Shown piece by piece: positions 1 to 9,298 of a stretch of DNA of 64,000 bases. The stretch spans positions 36,594 to 100,593 of IMG/VR virus record IMGVR_UViG_3300020810_001160. One strand, given 5' to 3'. Position numbers and translations under genes: made by a program. Each line of letters starts with the position of its first letter. Within the stretch, counting starts at the first letter, position 1. Source of the stretch: a virus. Below the pieces are notes generated by a model. It had not been told where the DNA came from and made no database searches. It saw nothing but the letters and a program-made list of their open reading frames with translations.

Positions 1-28
1 GTGGATTGAAAGGAGATGGATTTATTTA

Positions 29-331
29 ATGACAGTTTATAATTCATCAAGTCCGTATGCTTCTACACAAATAGTTGATGATCAATATCTTGATCTGTTA
101 ACGATCAGACCAATTCCAGCCAAACCAGATGACATACTTTATACAGTAGAACCTCAATACAATCACAGACCAGACTTGTTGGCTTATGATCTTTACGGCA
201 ATCAAAAATTATGGTGGGTATTTGCTCAACGCAACATGGACACTATTTCAGATCCTGTATATGATCTCGTATCGGGCGTAGAAATTTATCTTCCTCAAGG
301 ACCTGCTCTTAGAGAATTACTAGGAGTATAA
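29..331 (+). CDS. 53: Baseplate wedge subunit gp53
   Basis: T4 gp53-like baseplate wedge protein of 100 residues. The central part has the family's hallmark: a Y-x-H-RPDLLAYDLYG stretch (about residues 44-56) followed by LWWVFAQRN (about 61-69), which matches the LysM-like core of gp53 proteins. In T4 gp53 joins the wedge to complete the hexagonal baseplate. The start has an AGGAG about 12 bases upstream. The next gene begins one base after the stop, so the two are probably co-translated. It opens the baseplate block, which agrees with its role. The call is firm on motif and context; no alignment was run. Confidence 0.88.
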   Translation: MTVYNSSSPYASTQIVDDQYLDLLTIRPIPAKPDDILYTVEPQYNHRPDLLAYDLYGNQKLWWVFAQRNMDTISDPVYDLVSGVEIYLPQGPALRELLGV

Positions 332-332
332 A

Positions 333-2798
333 ATGAGTTATCGAAATAAGTTCGACAAAAAAATAAAATCAACAAAGATCAATGATGCTGTAAAGGTAAT
401 TGACGGGGGAAAGCAAAAAAATTCCGCATTATGGGGATCAGGTAATGGAACTGCTGGTTCTATAGGTGCAGAAACAGAATATTATGTAGATGATAATAAA
501 AAAACAACAGACACAGATAAAAAGAAAAAGCATACAATTACAAATTTATTCACAAGAAATTATGTAAGAAATCCTCTGCATGATTTTCAATCATACAATG
601 TAATTTTTACAGTGGCGGCACTAACTTTGGAAGAAGTTAATTTTCCAGATGTACTTTATAAAAGAGCTCCGTTATTTCCAGTGGCTCAATCAGCAGGTAA
701 AACCGGACCAGAAGTTACATTTTATAAAGACGCAGGATTAAATCTTGAATATTTTGTAGATGATGTTGAAATAAATGCAGTGGTAGGACCATCCAAAAAG
801 AACAAGCACACTCAATTTACAACAATGACATTTAACATCAAGGAACCTTTCAGTATAGGATTATTTTTCCAAACACTTAATATACAAGCCGTAAAAGCAT
901 CTGGCGATGCAGATGTGAATTATCTTAAAGCACCATATGGTCTAATTGTGGACTTTGTAGGTGTAGATGCTGAAGGAAAAAGTTTCAATAATGAAGAATT
1001 AAGAAAAGTTATACCTTTTTATTTTAAGTCAGCACAACTTCGAGCAGATACATCAGGAGCGATATATGAATGTTCTGCAGTACCAGTAACCGAGTATGGT
1101 CTTTTAACAGTTAACAACGCAATTAAACACGATATTACACTGTCTGGTAAAACTGTTTATGAAATGTTACAACAAGGTGATCAAAGTTTAATGGGACAAT
1201 TAAACTTTAAAGGAGAGACCGATAAAAAAGCCAAGAAAAAAACAAAAGTAACCACAGTGCCTACTGATGATTATATTGTGTATTTTCCAAACAATCTTTC
1301 TAGAACAATCACTGAACAACAACGTAAAGTGATTACAGAAGATAGAGCAGTGATCGTTGCCGACAACGCAGAGTACAGCTCGAAATTTGAAACAGAGAAA
1401 AGAGACACCGCAGTAGAAACACTTTTAGGTAACGACGTTATAGTTACTAATGAATTCAACGGCACAGGTGGTAAAGGAATAAGAGTTTTTCAAACAGTAG
1501 AAGAAGATGCTGATTCAGGAACAACGTTTTTAGGAAACGAAATTGGAGAAGCCAAAATGGCTATCGCTCCTGGTAATATGGCTATTATAGGAAAAACGTT
1601 TCCAGAATTTGAAGAAAAATATGACAAAAGGAAAAAAACTTTCACTAGAGACAAAATTACTCTTGATTTGAAAAAAATGACTTTAAGTTTTGCCAAAGGG
1701 TCTTATATCACAGACATAATAGAAACAGTGATCTTGTTGTCAGAATACAGTTTAAATTTAACTAAAAACCCAGATGAAATTAAAAATAAGCCCAAAGGTG
1801 GTCATCCTTGGTTTAGAATTGTAACAAAGTGCTTTGAATTAAAAGATTCATACATACAGTCCTTAATAAAACAAAATCCCAAAGTGGCTGTTTACAGTGT
1901 TGTACCATATATTGTACCAGATGAACTGTTTATTGATCCAGGCACTTATTCAGAAGGAACCACACAGATTAGAAATAATATCATCAAAGGTTACAATTAT
2001 CTATACACAGGGTTGAATGAAGACATACTAGATTTTAGACTGGATTATAATTTTGCTTTTTATAATTCTGTTGTGCCTAAAATGGATAAAAGTTCAAATA
2101 CTTCTGCGGCAGGTAAAGGAAAAACTGCTGAAAACAATGCCACAGTAGAGGTAGAAAAGAATTATGTAATAGAGCCCAGACCAAATGAATTAAAAGGAGG
2201 GGGAGGCAGTCTAACAAACAGACCAGAAGATGATATAATTGCCGGAGAAGAAGGATCAGAAAATGAATCAATTGAATTAAAAATTGCTAGATCCATGAAC
2301 AAAAGAATTATTAATTCAAATGTGGATTTATTAAATTTAGACATGACAATTATAGGTGATCCATATTTTTTACCCAGCAGTGGTATGATGAACACTGATG
2401 AACCTGTGAGAACATATGTGGATAGGAGAGGATTTCGCAATGCGGACGGTTCACTTACAGCATCAGGATCTGTGTATGGAAACGGTAGAGGTGAACTTAA
2501 TTATGTGGACAGAATGTGCTACATAGAAGTCAATTTTCAAACGCCAATTGATGTGCAAACAGGAGGCAATCATATGATATTTCCTACCACGGGCGGATAT
2601 GTTAACGGTATGAACGAATCTGTGCGTTTGGGAGAATTCAGTGGTTTGTATAGAGTACAAAAAATTGTGAATTCATTCAGACAAGGAAAATTTGAACAAA
2701 CACTCACAGTGATACGAAGTGGCAATATGTCAGTGGATGCTAAAGAAGGATCCAATGAAAATAAAAAAACTATCACTGAAACTGAAGGATCAAACTAA
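333..2798 (+). CDS. Baseplate hub-like virion structural protein
   Basis: An 821-residue protein between gp53 and the gp5-like gene. There is no signal peptide or membrane segment. A lysine-rich N-terminus (about 1-75) precedes a beta-rich body. The C-terminal part (about 690-800) has the pattern of tail hub proteins of the gp27/late-control-D type: a 'DLLNLDMTIIGDPYFL' stretch, a 'YIEVNFQTP' strand and a closing 'YRVQKIVNSFRQGKFEQTL' stretch. I infer a baseplate hub or tail-tip component from this and from position next to the gp5-like spike. A low-complexity insert (about 590-660, Gly/Asn/Glu rich) separates the two halves. Its stop overlaps the next start (ATGG at 2798). It could instead be another large tail-tube-proximal protein; sequence recognition is only partial. 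Confidence 0.6.
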   Translation: MSYRNKFDKKIKSTKINDAVKVIDGGKQKNSALWGSGNGTAGSIGAETEYYVDDNKKTTDTDKKKKHTITNLFTRNYVRNPLHDFQSYNVIFTVAALTLEEVNFPDVLYKRAPLFPVAQSAGKTGPEVTFYKDAGLNLEYFVDDVEINAVVGPSKKNKHTQFTTMTFNIKEPFSIGLFFQTLNIQAVKASGDADVNYLKAPYGLIVDFVGVDAEGKSFNNEELRKVIPFYFKSAQLRADTSGAIYECSAVPVTEYGLLTVNNAIKHDITLSGKTVYEMLQQGDQSLMGQLNFKGETDKKAKKKTKVTTVPTDDYIVYFPNNLSRTITEQQRKVITEDRAVIVADNAEYSSKFETEKRDTAVETLLGNDVIVTNEFNGTGGKGIRVFQTVEEDADSGTTFLGNEIGEAKMAIAPGNMAIIGKTFPEFEEKYDKRKKTFTRDKITLDLKKMTLSFAKGSYITDIIETVILLSEYSLNLTKNPDEIKNKPKGGHPWFRIVTKCFELKDSYIQSLIKQNPKVAVYSVVPYIVPDELFIDPGTYSEGTTQIRNNIIKGYNYLYTGLNEDILDFRLDYNFAFYNSVVPKMDKSSNTSAAGKGKTAENNATVEVEKNYVIEPRPNELKGGGGSLTNRPEDDIIAGEEGSENESIELKIARSMNKRIINSNVDLLNLDMTIIGDPYFLPSSGMMNTDEPVRTYVDRRGFRNADGSLTASGSVYGNGRGELNYVDRMCYIEVNFQTPIDVQTGGNHMIFPTTGGYVNGMNESVRLGEFSGLYRVQKIVNSFRQGKFEQTLTVIRSGNMSVDAKEGSNENKKTITETEGSN

Positions 2799-4282
2799 TG
2801 GCAACACCGTCAAAAAGAAAATCATTTGCAGTAGATCCAAAGAAAGATAAAGGACCTTTTGAAGCCATTGTGAGGAATGTGTTGGATCCCAAATACAGCG
2901 GAGCAATTGAAGTTGAATTACTCAAAACACTGTCATCTGGCAATACCACAACCACAGGACAATTTGTCACTGCCAAATATTTAAATCCATTCTATGGCAC
3001 AACCTATGTGGGCGGCTTAACAAAAAACAAAGATCATAGAGACAGCCAACAGAGTTACGGTATGTGGTTTGTGCCACCCGATGTGGGCAACAGAGTACTG
3101 ATACAATTTATTGAAGGCAATATCAACAGAGCCTATTGGGTAGGATGTATTCCACAGGAACTGATGAATGTGATGATTCCAGGTTCTACACCTGCCATGA
3201 CCAACACTGACACAACAGATTCTGCACATCAAGAAGATCCTGCTGATGCAGATATCAGAGGCAAAAAAATGCCTGTGGGAGATCACAACAAATTAAAATT
3301 TTCCGACAAGCCAGTGGACAAACCATTACAGATCAAAAAGCCTATCAACAGATTATTCAAAGCAGTGTTAGAAACACAAGGCTTAATAGCAGATGAAACC
3401 AGAGGTTTAACCACATCAAGTGCTAGACGTGAAGTGCCTTCCAGTGTGTTTGGAATTAATACACCAGGACCAATAGACAAAGTATTCACACAAAATAAAG
3501 AAGTCGCCACAGCAAGATTGGGCGGAACATCATTTGTGATGGATGACGGTGATGATAAATTTATTAGAAAAACATCTGCAAAAACAGGACCTTTTGATTA
3601 TGTGAATGTTGAAACAACAGAAACAATCACCGAAGGCGAAAAGAATATTCCACACAATGAATTATTTAGAATACGTACTCGTACAGGACATCAAATACTG
3701 TTGCACAATTCAGAAGATCTTGTGTACATTGCCAACGCCAATGGTACAGCATGGATTGAAATGACTGCCAACGGCAAGATAGATTTCTTTGCCCAAGACA
3801 GTGTGAGCATTCACTCTCAAACAGATTTTAATTTCAAAGCAGACAGAGATGTGAATGTGGAGGCAGGACGCAGTATAAATCTTAAAGCAAGAAGCAGTAT
3901 CACAGAAGAATCTCTAGGCAGTCACACAGTGACAGTGGGAACCAATCAAACAATCACAGTTGCTAATTTACAAACTGTGTCGGTGGGAACAACCAATCAT
4001 TATGCCACAGGAAATATCAATCAGGATACTGGTGGAGTGATAAATCTAAACAATGGCTTTGCTGTTGAAACTCCTCCTACACCTTTGAGTACTCATGAAA
4101 ATCCAGGTGAGAGTTACGGTAATATCATGAAGAGGGTGCCTCAGCACGAACCATGGAGTCATCATGAAAATTATGATCCACAAGCAGTTTCTACGGCAAA
4201 AACAGATAGAACCACAATTGAACAAGTGTCTGTGAAAGAACCAAACAATATTCCTGACACATTTAAAAATGCGAGAACATAG
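2798..4282 (+). CDS. 5: gp5-like baseplate central spike (OB fold plus beta-helix)
   Basis: A 494-residue homologue of the T4 gp5/VgrG-type spike. The N-terminal third (about 15-130) is an OB-fold domain with the typical 'FEAIVRNVLDP..SG.IEVEL' opening and a 'GNRVLIQFIEGNINRAYWVG' strand pair. The C-terminal part (about 270-400) is a repetitive beta-helix needle: IxLHNSED, IEMTANGKIDFFA, VNVEAGRSINLKA, VTVGTNQTITVANLQTVSVG. The T4 gp5 lysozyme domain is absent from the middle; only a proline/serine-rich linker is there. The protein would form the trimeric membrane-piercing spike under the tail tube, capped by the PAAR protein encoded two genes later. The tail after residue 420 is polar and disordered-looking. 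The next gene starts after a GGAG-bearing gap of 11 bases. Confidence 0.8.
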   Translation: MATPSKRKSFAVDPKKDKGPFEAIVRNVLDPKYSGAIEVELLKTLSSGNTTTTGQFVTAKYLNPFYGTTYVGGLTKNKDHRDSQQSYGMWFVPPDVGNRVLIQFIEGNINRAYWVGCIPQELMNVMIPGSTPAMTNTDTTDSAHQEDPADADIRGKKMPVGDHNKLKFSDKPVDKPLQIKKPINRLFKAVLETQGLIADETRGLTTSSARREVPSSVFGINTPGPIDKVFTQNKEVATARLGGTSFVMDDGDDKFIRKTSAKTGPFDYVNVETTETITEGEKNIPHNELFRIRTRTGHQILLHNSEDLVYIANANGTAWIEMTANGKIDFFAQDSVSIHSQTDFNFKADRDVNVEAGRSINLKARSSITEESLGSHTVTVGTNQTITVANLQTVSVGTTNHYATGNINQDTGGVINLNNGFAVETPPTPLSTHENPGESYGNIMKRVPQHEPWSHHENYDPQAVSTAKTDRTTIEQVSVKEPNNIPDTFKNART

Positions 4283-4293
4283 AGGAGATTGAT

Positions 4294-5040
4294 ATGTCAT
4301 TTAGTATTCCATCATCTGTCACAGATAGTTTATCCGGTATGCAGGCATCTGCAGGTGATCTTACCAAAGTGGGAGGCGAAGCCTGTGATGTGATGGGCAC
4401 ACTGGGAGCCAGCGTTGGTGGAGACGCCATAGCCAAAGCCAGAGAAGCAGAACTTCAAATACAAGCCAACATTCCAAAACTCACTGCCAACGCAGGACTG
4501 ATGCAGACAGCGATTGCTGATTTAGGACCATTGTTAGAACAAGCAGATTCTTTAATTCCAACAGACTTTGGCGGTAATGCACTATCACCTCAGAACATAG
4601 ACGATGATCAGAGACAGATAATATCTGCGAATGCTCAAGCCATAAATGATGCCATGGCACAGTTTGGCAGTGTGGGAGCAAACATTTCAAGTTCGATGGC
4701 ATCATCAGTAACTGATATGTCGGCTTCTGTGGAAGCACTTAAACCTCAACTCAACGTTGCTGTGCAGACAATCTCAGCAGGAGGATGTAAAGGTGTAGAA
4801 AATCAATTGTCAGGCATAGCAGAAGGAGTGGCTCCACAACTGGACGCAATTAAAACTCAATTGGAGACAAAAACAATTCCCAGTCTAGAACCACAAGTGA
4901 ATGCACTATTAGATCAAGCCAAGGATACAGCCGCTCAGGCAGGCGCGGCATTTGAAGCCAATCAAGGAGCAATCACAGAAGCCGCAGATGCAATGAAGGC
5001 ATCAATCACTTCAGCATTACAAGGAGTACAATTACCATAA
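4294..5040 (+). CDS. Ala-rich putative virion structural protein
   Basis: A 248-residue protein of very biased composition (Ala, Gln, Ile, Ser, Asp), without aromatic-rich core motifs or catalytic signatures. Long stretches (about 50-110, 125-160 and 185-245) look like amphipathic helices and could form coiled coils; a single 'GGCKGVENQLSG' loop sits near residue 155. I do not recognise the family. It lies between the spike and PAAR genes with no gap on the right (one base to the next ATG), so a tail-tip or hub role, for example a tape-measure-chaperone-like or spike-associated role, is possible. That is inference from position only. The start has AGAGGAG about 7 bases upstream. Confidence 0.6.
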   Translation: MSFSIPSSVTDSLSGMQASAGDLTKVGGEACDVMGTLGASVGGDAIAKAREAELQIQANIPKLTANAGLMQTAIADLGPLLEQADSLIPTDFGGNALSPQNIDDDQRQIISANAQAINDAMAQFGSVGANISSSMASSVTDMSASVEALKPQLNVAVQTISAGGCKGVENQLSGIAEGVAPQLDAIKTQLETKTIPSLEPQVNALLDQAKDTAAQAGAAFEANQGAITEAADAMKASITSALQGVQLP

Positions 5041-5041
5041 C

Positions 5042-5365
5042 ATGGCAAGGGGAATAGCAAGAATTGGTGACAGAACAGATGGTACTTGTTATCATCCCAG
5101 TCATCTTGTGCCGCTAGCCACAGGAGGCACCATCATCACAGGATCCAGCAAAGTGGTGTGTGATGGCAATAGATTGGCGGCAACACTGGGAGATGAAGTG
5201 GAAACAGATTGTGGTCACATTGCTTATATTATTACAGCAACAGCCAAAGTGTTGATAGGACACAAGGCTCAATTTGTGGCAAGGCTGGGAGATCAGATTG
5301 ACGATGGCGCTCCCTACAAAGCCAAAATTGTCACGGCAAGCAATAAGACATTTCCACAAGGTTAA
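5042..5365 (+). CDS. PAAR-domain spike tip protein
   Basis: A 107-residue PAAR-family protein. Visible features are 'GIARIGDRTDG' at the N-terminus, 'GGTIITGSSKVVCDGNRLAATLGDEVETDCGH' in the middle and 'GHKAQFVARLGDQID' toward the end, the three-repeat pattern of PAAR proteins. A histidine/cysteine set (C17, H18, H21, C58, H60) is suited to the metal site that sharpens the cone. PAAR proteins sit on the blunt end of gp5/VgrG beta-helices in phage tails and type VI secretion. The spike gene lies just upstream, which agrees. Length is typical. No strong Shine-Dalgarno lies directly before the ATG, so translation may be coupled to the preceding gene, which stops one base earlier. Confidence 0.85.
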   Translation: MARGIARIGDRTDGTCYHPSHLVPLATGGTIITGSSKVVCDGNRLAATLGDEVETDCGHIAYIITATAKVLIGHKAQFVARLGDQIDDGAPYKAKIVTASNKTFPQG

Positions 5366-5373
5366 ATATCAAT

Positions 5374-5814
5374 ATGGCACATAAAAAATTATACAAAGAG
5401 ATCACAGTAGGACCGAGTATTAGTCCCAAACAACCACCTAGCCAAAGAATTTATAGAGGGATCAGCACAGTTAATCCAGACAACACAAATTTTGCTCTTA
5501 ACGATATTGGTTTAATCAAACAAGACTTATTAAATCATTTTCATATCAGTCAAGGCGAAAAGTTGGAGAATCCAGAGTTTGGCACAATCATTTGGGATTT
5601 GATACATGATCCTATGACACCAGACCTACAAGAAGCAATTAAACAAGATGTGGTGAAAATTATAGAAAATGATCCAAGAATTAGAGCTGATTCTGTGATT
5701 ATTACTCCATTTGAAGCAGGCATACAGATTGAAGTTGAATTAACATATGTCAAATATAATGTGTCTGAAAAATTAAGACTAACATTTGACGAGAATAATG
5801 GATTACTGAATTAA
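5374..5814 (+). CDS. 25: Baseplate wedge subunit gp25
   Basis: A 146-residue gp25/GPW-family protein. The N-terminal 45 residues are polar. The family core follows: 'DLLNHFHISQGEKLENPEFGTIIWDLIHDP' then 'AIKQDVVKIIENDPRI' and 'IQIEVELTYV', matching gp25, whose EPR-like motif is here replaced by 'NPEFGT'. gp25 forms the wedge core with gp6 and gp53 and nucleates the sheath. Its gene directly precedes gp6, the usual order in T4-like phages. A 49-base gap after the stop carries a late-type AATAAATA box before the gp6 gene. Recognition is strong. Confidence 0.9.
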   Translation: MAHKKLYKEITVGPSISPKQPPSQRIYRGISTVNPDNTNFALNDIGLIKQDLLNHFHISQGEKLENPEFGTIIWDLIHDPMTPDLQEAIKQDVVKIIENDPRIRADSVIITPFEAGIQIEVELTYVKYNVSEKLRLTFDENNGLLN

Positions 5815-5834
5815 ATGCTCACATTATACAAACA

Positions 5835-5842
5835 AATAAATA
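5835..5842 (+). promoter_or_regulatory. T4-type late promoter box (AATAAATA)
   Basis: AATAAATA lies in the intergenic gap 21 bases before the gp6 start codon. T4 late promoters have TATAAATA as their only conserved element, and T4-like cyanophages use a relaxed NATAAATA form. The same box at the same distance occurs before three other virion genes here. In an AT-rich genome this octamer can arise by chance, so the consistent spacing is the main support. Confidence 0.5.
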
Positions 5843-5863
5843 ACACTATTAAAAAGGAAACCA

Positions 5864-8800
5864 ATGTCATCCACAGATAGACAAAATAGATTATTGTTAG
5901 CAGAAGACTGGAAAAGAGTTTATCAGTCATATAAAAATGCGGAATTCAAAAGTTACGACTTTGATACTATCCGTAGAACAATGATTCAATACATAAGACA
6001 GAACTATCCAGAAGATTTCAACGATTACATTGAATCATCAGAGTATCTAGCACTGATAGATTTGGTAGCGTTCCTAGGACAAAACTTGGCTTTCAGAACA
6101 GATTTAAATGCTAGAGAAAATTTTTTAGAAACTGCTGATAGACGTGATTCAATTTTAAGATTAGCAAGACTTATCAGTTACAATCCTACTAGAAATCAAT
6201 GTGCAAATGGTTTGATGAAAATCGTAGGAATAAGCACAACGGAAGATATTGTAGATAGCAATAATTTAAATTTAAGCAATCAAACAATCAGTTGGAACGA
6301 TGCAAGTAACCCAAATTGGTACGAACAATTTGTAAAAGTTTTAAATGCTTCACTTGCCGAAAATGAAAAATTTGGTAGCCCAGTTAAGTCATCAAACATA
6401 GATGCTATACCAACCAGTCAATACAGAGTCAATGCTAACAACACAGATGTTCCTGTTTACTCTTTTACAAAATCTGTAAACGGACAAAGTTTACCTTTTG
6501 AAATTGTTTCAACATCGTTTGACAACGGTGCTATCATGGAAGAGGCTCCGTTAGTAGGTAGACGTTTCAGTTTACTTCATAGAGACGATGGTAAAGGCAA
6601 TGCTTCAAACAATACAGGATTTTTTGTTCATTTTAGACAAGGTGTATTAGATCAAGGTAATTTTTCAGTTGATGTTCCAAGCAATAATCAATCAGTATCT
6701 ATTGAGGCTAGCAATATTAACAATACAGATGTTTGGTTATATCAATTAGATGTGGACACAGGATTAGAAGATACACTTTGGACAAAAGTTGATTCTGTTA
6801 CAGGTAATAATGTAATCTATAATTCAACAGCAAAAAGTGTTAAAAATATTTACACAGTATTGAGTGACACAGACGATTCAATCAGTTTAAAATTTGCTGA
6901 CGGTATATTTGGAAATCTTCCACAAGGAAATTTTAGAACTTACTACAGAAGAAGTAAAAATCAAAATGTTAGAATTGTGCCTGCAGATATGCAGAATGTT
7001 CAAATTGATGTTCAATATGTTTCTGCTAACAATCAAATTGAAGTTTTAACTTTAACAATGGGTCTTCAGTACACAGTGGACAATGCTACAACTTCTGAAA
7101 CAAACAACAACATTAGATTAAACGCTCCAGCAACTTATTACACACAAAATAGAATGATAACAGGAGAAGATTATAATGTTGCTCCGTTGGGAACTAATCA
7201 AGAAATTATAAAAGTAAAAGCAGTTAATAGAACTTCTAGCGGAATTTCAAGATATTATGATTTGATAGATTCAACAGGCAAGTACAGCAACACAAATATT
7301 TTTGGTGCTGATGGATCAATTTACAAAGAAGAAACAGAAAACTTAGATACATTTAGTTTTTCTACACAAACAGATATAGAAGGTGTTATTATTAATCAAT
7401 TGGAACCTTTGTTATCAAAAAATCAAACAAGAAATTATTACATTGAAAAATTCCCTAAAATATTTTTAAATGATTTGAATCCTGTATGGCAACAGGTTAC
7501 TAAATCAACCAATGAATCAACAGGAAAATTAATCGATGCTGTAAACGTTTTAGATTATCAAGTGGGAACATTCACAGCCAGTCAATTGAAATATGTTGAA
7601 CCAGGTGCTATGATTAAGTTTGTGGCTCCCGCAGGACAACATTTTATGGCTGATAATTCATTGATGACAGGTGTAGCGGATCATCCAGGCGCTAAAGATT
7701 ATATTTGGACATCAGTTGTTAGTGTGTTGAATGATGGTGTTGCTAATTCAAGCACAGGAGAAGGTGCTATAAAATTTAACGATGTTATTCCAACAGGTGC
7801 TATTGCTATACAGATATTACCAAAATTTGCAAAACAGTTCACTAACGATATCAAAACAATCATAATAGATCAAGCATTTGCTTATAATAATTTTGGAATA
7901 AGGTATGATGTTGCTAGTAGATCATGGCAAGTGATTGATGAAAATAATTTAGATGTTTACGGTACATTTAGTACAGGTAAAACAGGCGACACATCAAACC
8001 AACAGTTGGACAGCAGTTGGTTAATCAAATGTATTACAAATGGTGCAACATACACCATCACATACAGAGGATTAAGATATGTGTTTGAAAGTAAAAGAGA
8101 AGTAAGATTTTTCTATGATAGTGCTGACAGAAACTTTAATGCTCAAACAGGAGTTACATTACAAGATAAAGTTTCTGTGTTATCGATCAACACAAAACCT
8201 GATGTTGTAGCATCATTTACAAATGATATCAACTTTGCTGTATCAACAGAATACAGAACTTTGAGTGGATATGTAGACAGTTCTAAATTAGAATTAACAC
8301 AGTTTGATTCTGATCAAGATGGTATTGTTGATAATCCAGATGCATTTAACCTTGTTGTAGATCCAGCAACTAATTCTAGCACAAAATATGTTTTCCAAAA
8401 ACTTGTGAGTGAATCAGATGGAACACAAAGATATCAATATGTTAATGCTACAGATGAAAAAATTTATATTAGACAAACTTCAGTAGGTGCTATTGGAGAT
8501 TACACAAACGGATCGATTGTTTACCTGATTGACAGTGACAGTTTCAAACAAATAAACTCCACAACTAATACAACATCAAACATTACAAATTATGTGGCTC
8601 ACGTGGGTAGAGATAATATCAAATTCCAATATGTTCACACTGTGGATGGTAACACAAGATTGGATCCAAGTTCATCTAACATAATAGATATGTATGTTTT
8701 AACAAGAACATATGATATCAATTTTAGATTATGGTTAGCAGGTGTAACAACTACTAAACCTTTATTGCCTAGTAATGATTCGTTATACACAAATTATAAC

Positions 8801-9274
8801 ACACCATTAGCAAAAATTAAATCCATCAGTGATACAATAATATATCATCCTGTCAAATACAAAATATTATTTGGTACACAGGCAACCACTGATGTACAAG
8901 CAACATTCAAAATTGTAAAAAATTCTGATCAAGTTACGAACGATAGTGATATTAAAAGTAGGGTGATTCAAGCAATCAACGAATTTTTTGCTTTAGAAAA
9001 TTGGGATTTCGGTGATACATTTTATTTCACAGAATTAAGCACATACGTGATGAATGAACTAGCACCTGATATCACTACTTTTGTGGTTGTTCCGAAAGAA
9101 GGCACAAAAGCATTTGGCAGTCTTTTTGAAGTTAAATCAGAAAATGATGAAATTTTTATTAGTGGAGCCAAAGTATCTGATGTTGAAATTATTGATGCGG
9201 TGACTGCCTCTAAATTAAAAGCCGACGGTACTATTACCACAAGTTCAACCAGCACTAACACATTGAGCGAGTAG
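5864..9274 (+). CDS. 6: Baseplate wedge subunit gp6
   Basis: A 1136-residue gp6-type wedge protein, longer than T4 gp6 (about 660 residues) but typical of marine T4-like phages. The N-terminal 110 residues carry the family signature: 'YIRQNYPEDFNDYIESSEY', 'DLVAFLGQNLAFRTDLNARENFLETA' and 'RRDSILRLARLISYNPTR'. A baseplate-J-like region follows, with 'AYNNFGIRYD' near 690 and a C-terminal segment (about 1000-1090) with 'KSRVIQAINEFFALENWDFGDTFYF', the strand-helix element of gp6/gpJ C-termini. It forms the dimeric ring that holds the wedges together. The RBS is AAGGAAA before the ATG. The giant structural gene follows after 24 bases. Confidence 0.88.
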   Translation: MSSTDRQNRLLLAEDWKRVYQSYKNAEFKSYDFDTIRRTMIQYIRQNYPEDFNDYIESSEYLALIDLVAFLGQNLAFRTDLNARENFLETADRRDSILRLARLISYNPTRNQCANGLMKIVGISTTEDIVDSNNLNLSNQTISWNDASNPNWYEQFVKVLNASLAENEKFGSPVKSSNIDAIPTSQYRVNANNTDVPVYSFTKSVNGQSLPFEIVSTSFDNGAIMEEAPLVGRRFSLLHRDDGKGNASNNTGFFVHFRQGVLDQGNFSVDVPSNNQSVSIEASNINNTDVWLYQLDVDTGLEDTLWTKVDSVTGNNVIYNSTAKSVKNIYTVLSDTDDSISLKFADGIFGNLPQGNFRTYYRRSKNQNVRIVPADMQNVQIDVQYVSANNQIEVLTLTMGLQYTVDNATTSETNNNIRLNAPATYYTQNRMITGEDYNVAPLGTNQEIIKVKAVNRTSSGISRYYDLIDSTGKYSNTNIFGADGSIYKEETENLDTFSFSTQTDIEGVIINQLEPLLSKNQTRNYYIEKFPKIFLNDLNPVWQQVTKSTNESTGKLIDAVNVLDYQVGTFTASQLKYVEPGAMIKFVAPAGQHFMADNSLMTGVADHPGAKDYIWTSVVSVLNDGVANSSTGEGAIKFNDVIPTGAIAIQILPKFAKQFTNDIKTIIIDQAFAYNNFGIRYDVASRSWQVIDENNLDVYGTFSTGKTGDTSNQQLDSSWLIKCITNGATYTITYRGLRYVFESKREVRFFYDSADRNFNAQTGVTLQDKVSVLSINTKPDVVASFTNDINFAVSTEYRTLSGYVDSSKLELTQFDSDQDGIVDNPDAFNLVVDPATNSSTKYVFQKLVSESDGTQRYQYVNATDEKIYIRQTSVGAIGDYTNGSIVYLIDSDSFKQINSTTNTTSNITNYVAHVGRDNIKFQYVHTVDGNTRLDPSSSNIIDMYVLTRTYDINFRLWLAGVTTTKPLLPSNDSLYTNYNTPLAKIKSISDTIIYHPVKYKILFGTQATTDVQATFKIVKNSDQVTNDSDIKSRVIQAINEFFALENWDFGDTFYFTELSTYVMNELAPDITTFVVVPKEGTKAFGSLFEVKSENDEIFISGAKVSDVEIIDAVTASKLKADGTITTSSTSTNTLSE

Positions 9275-9298
9275 ATAGAATAGAGGAAATGAATATTA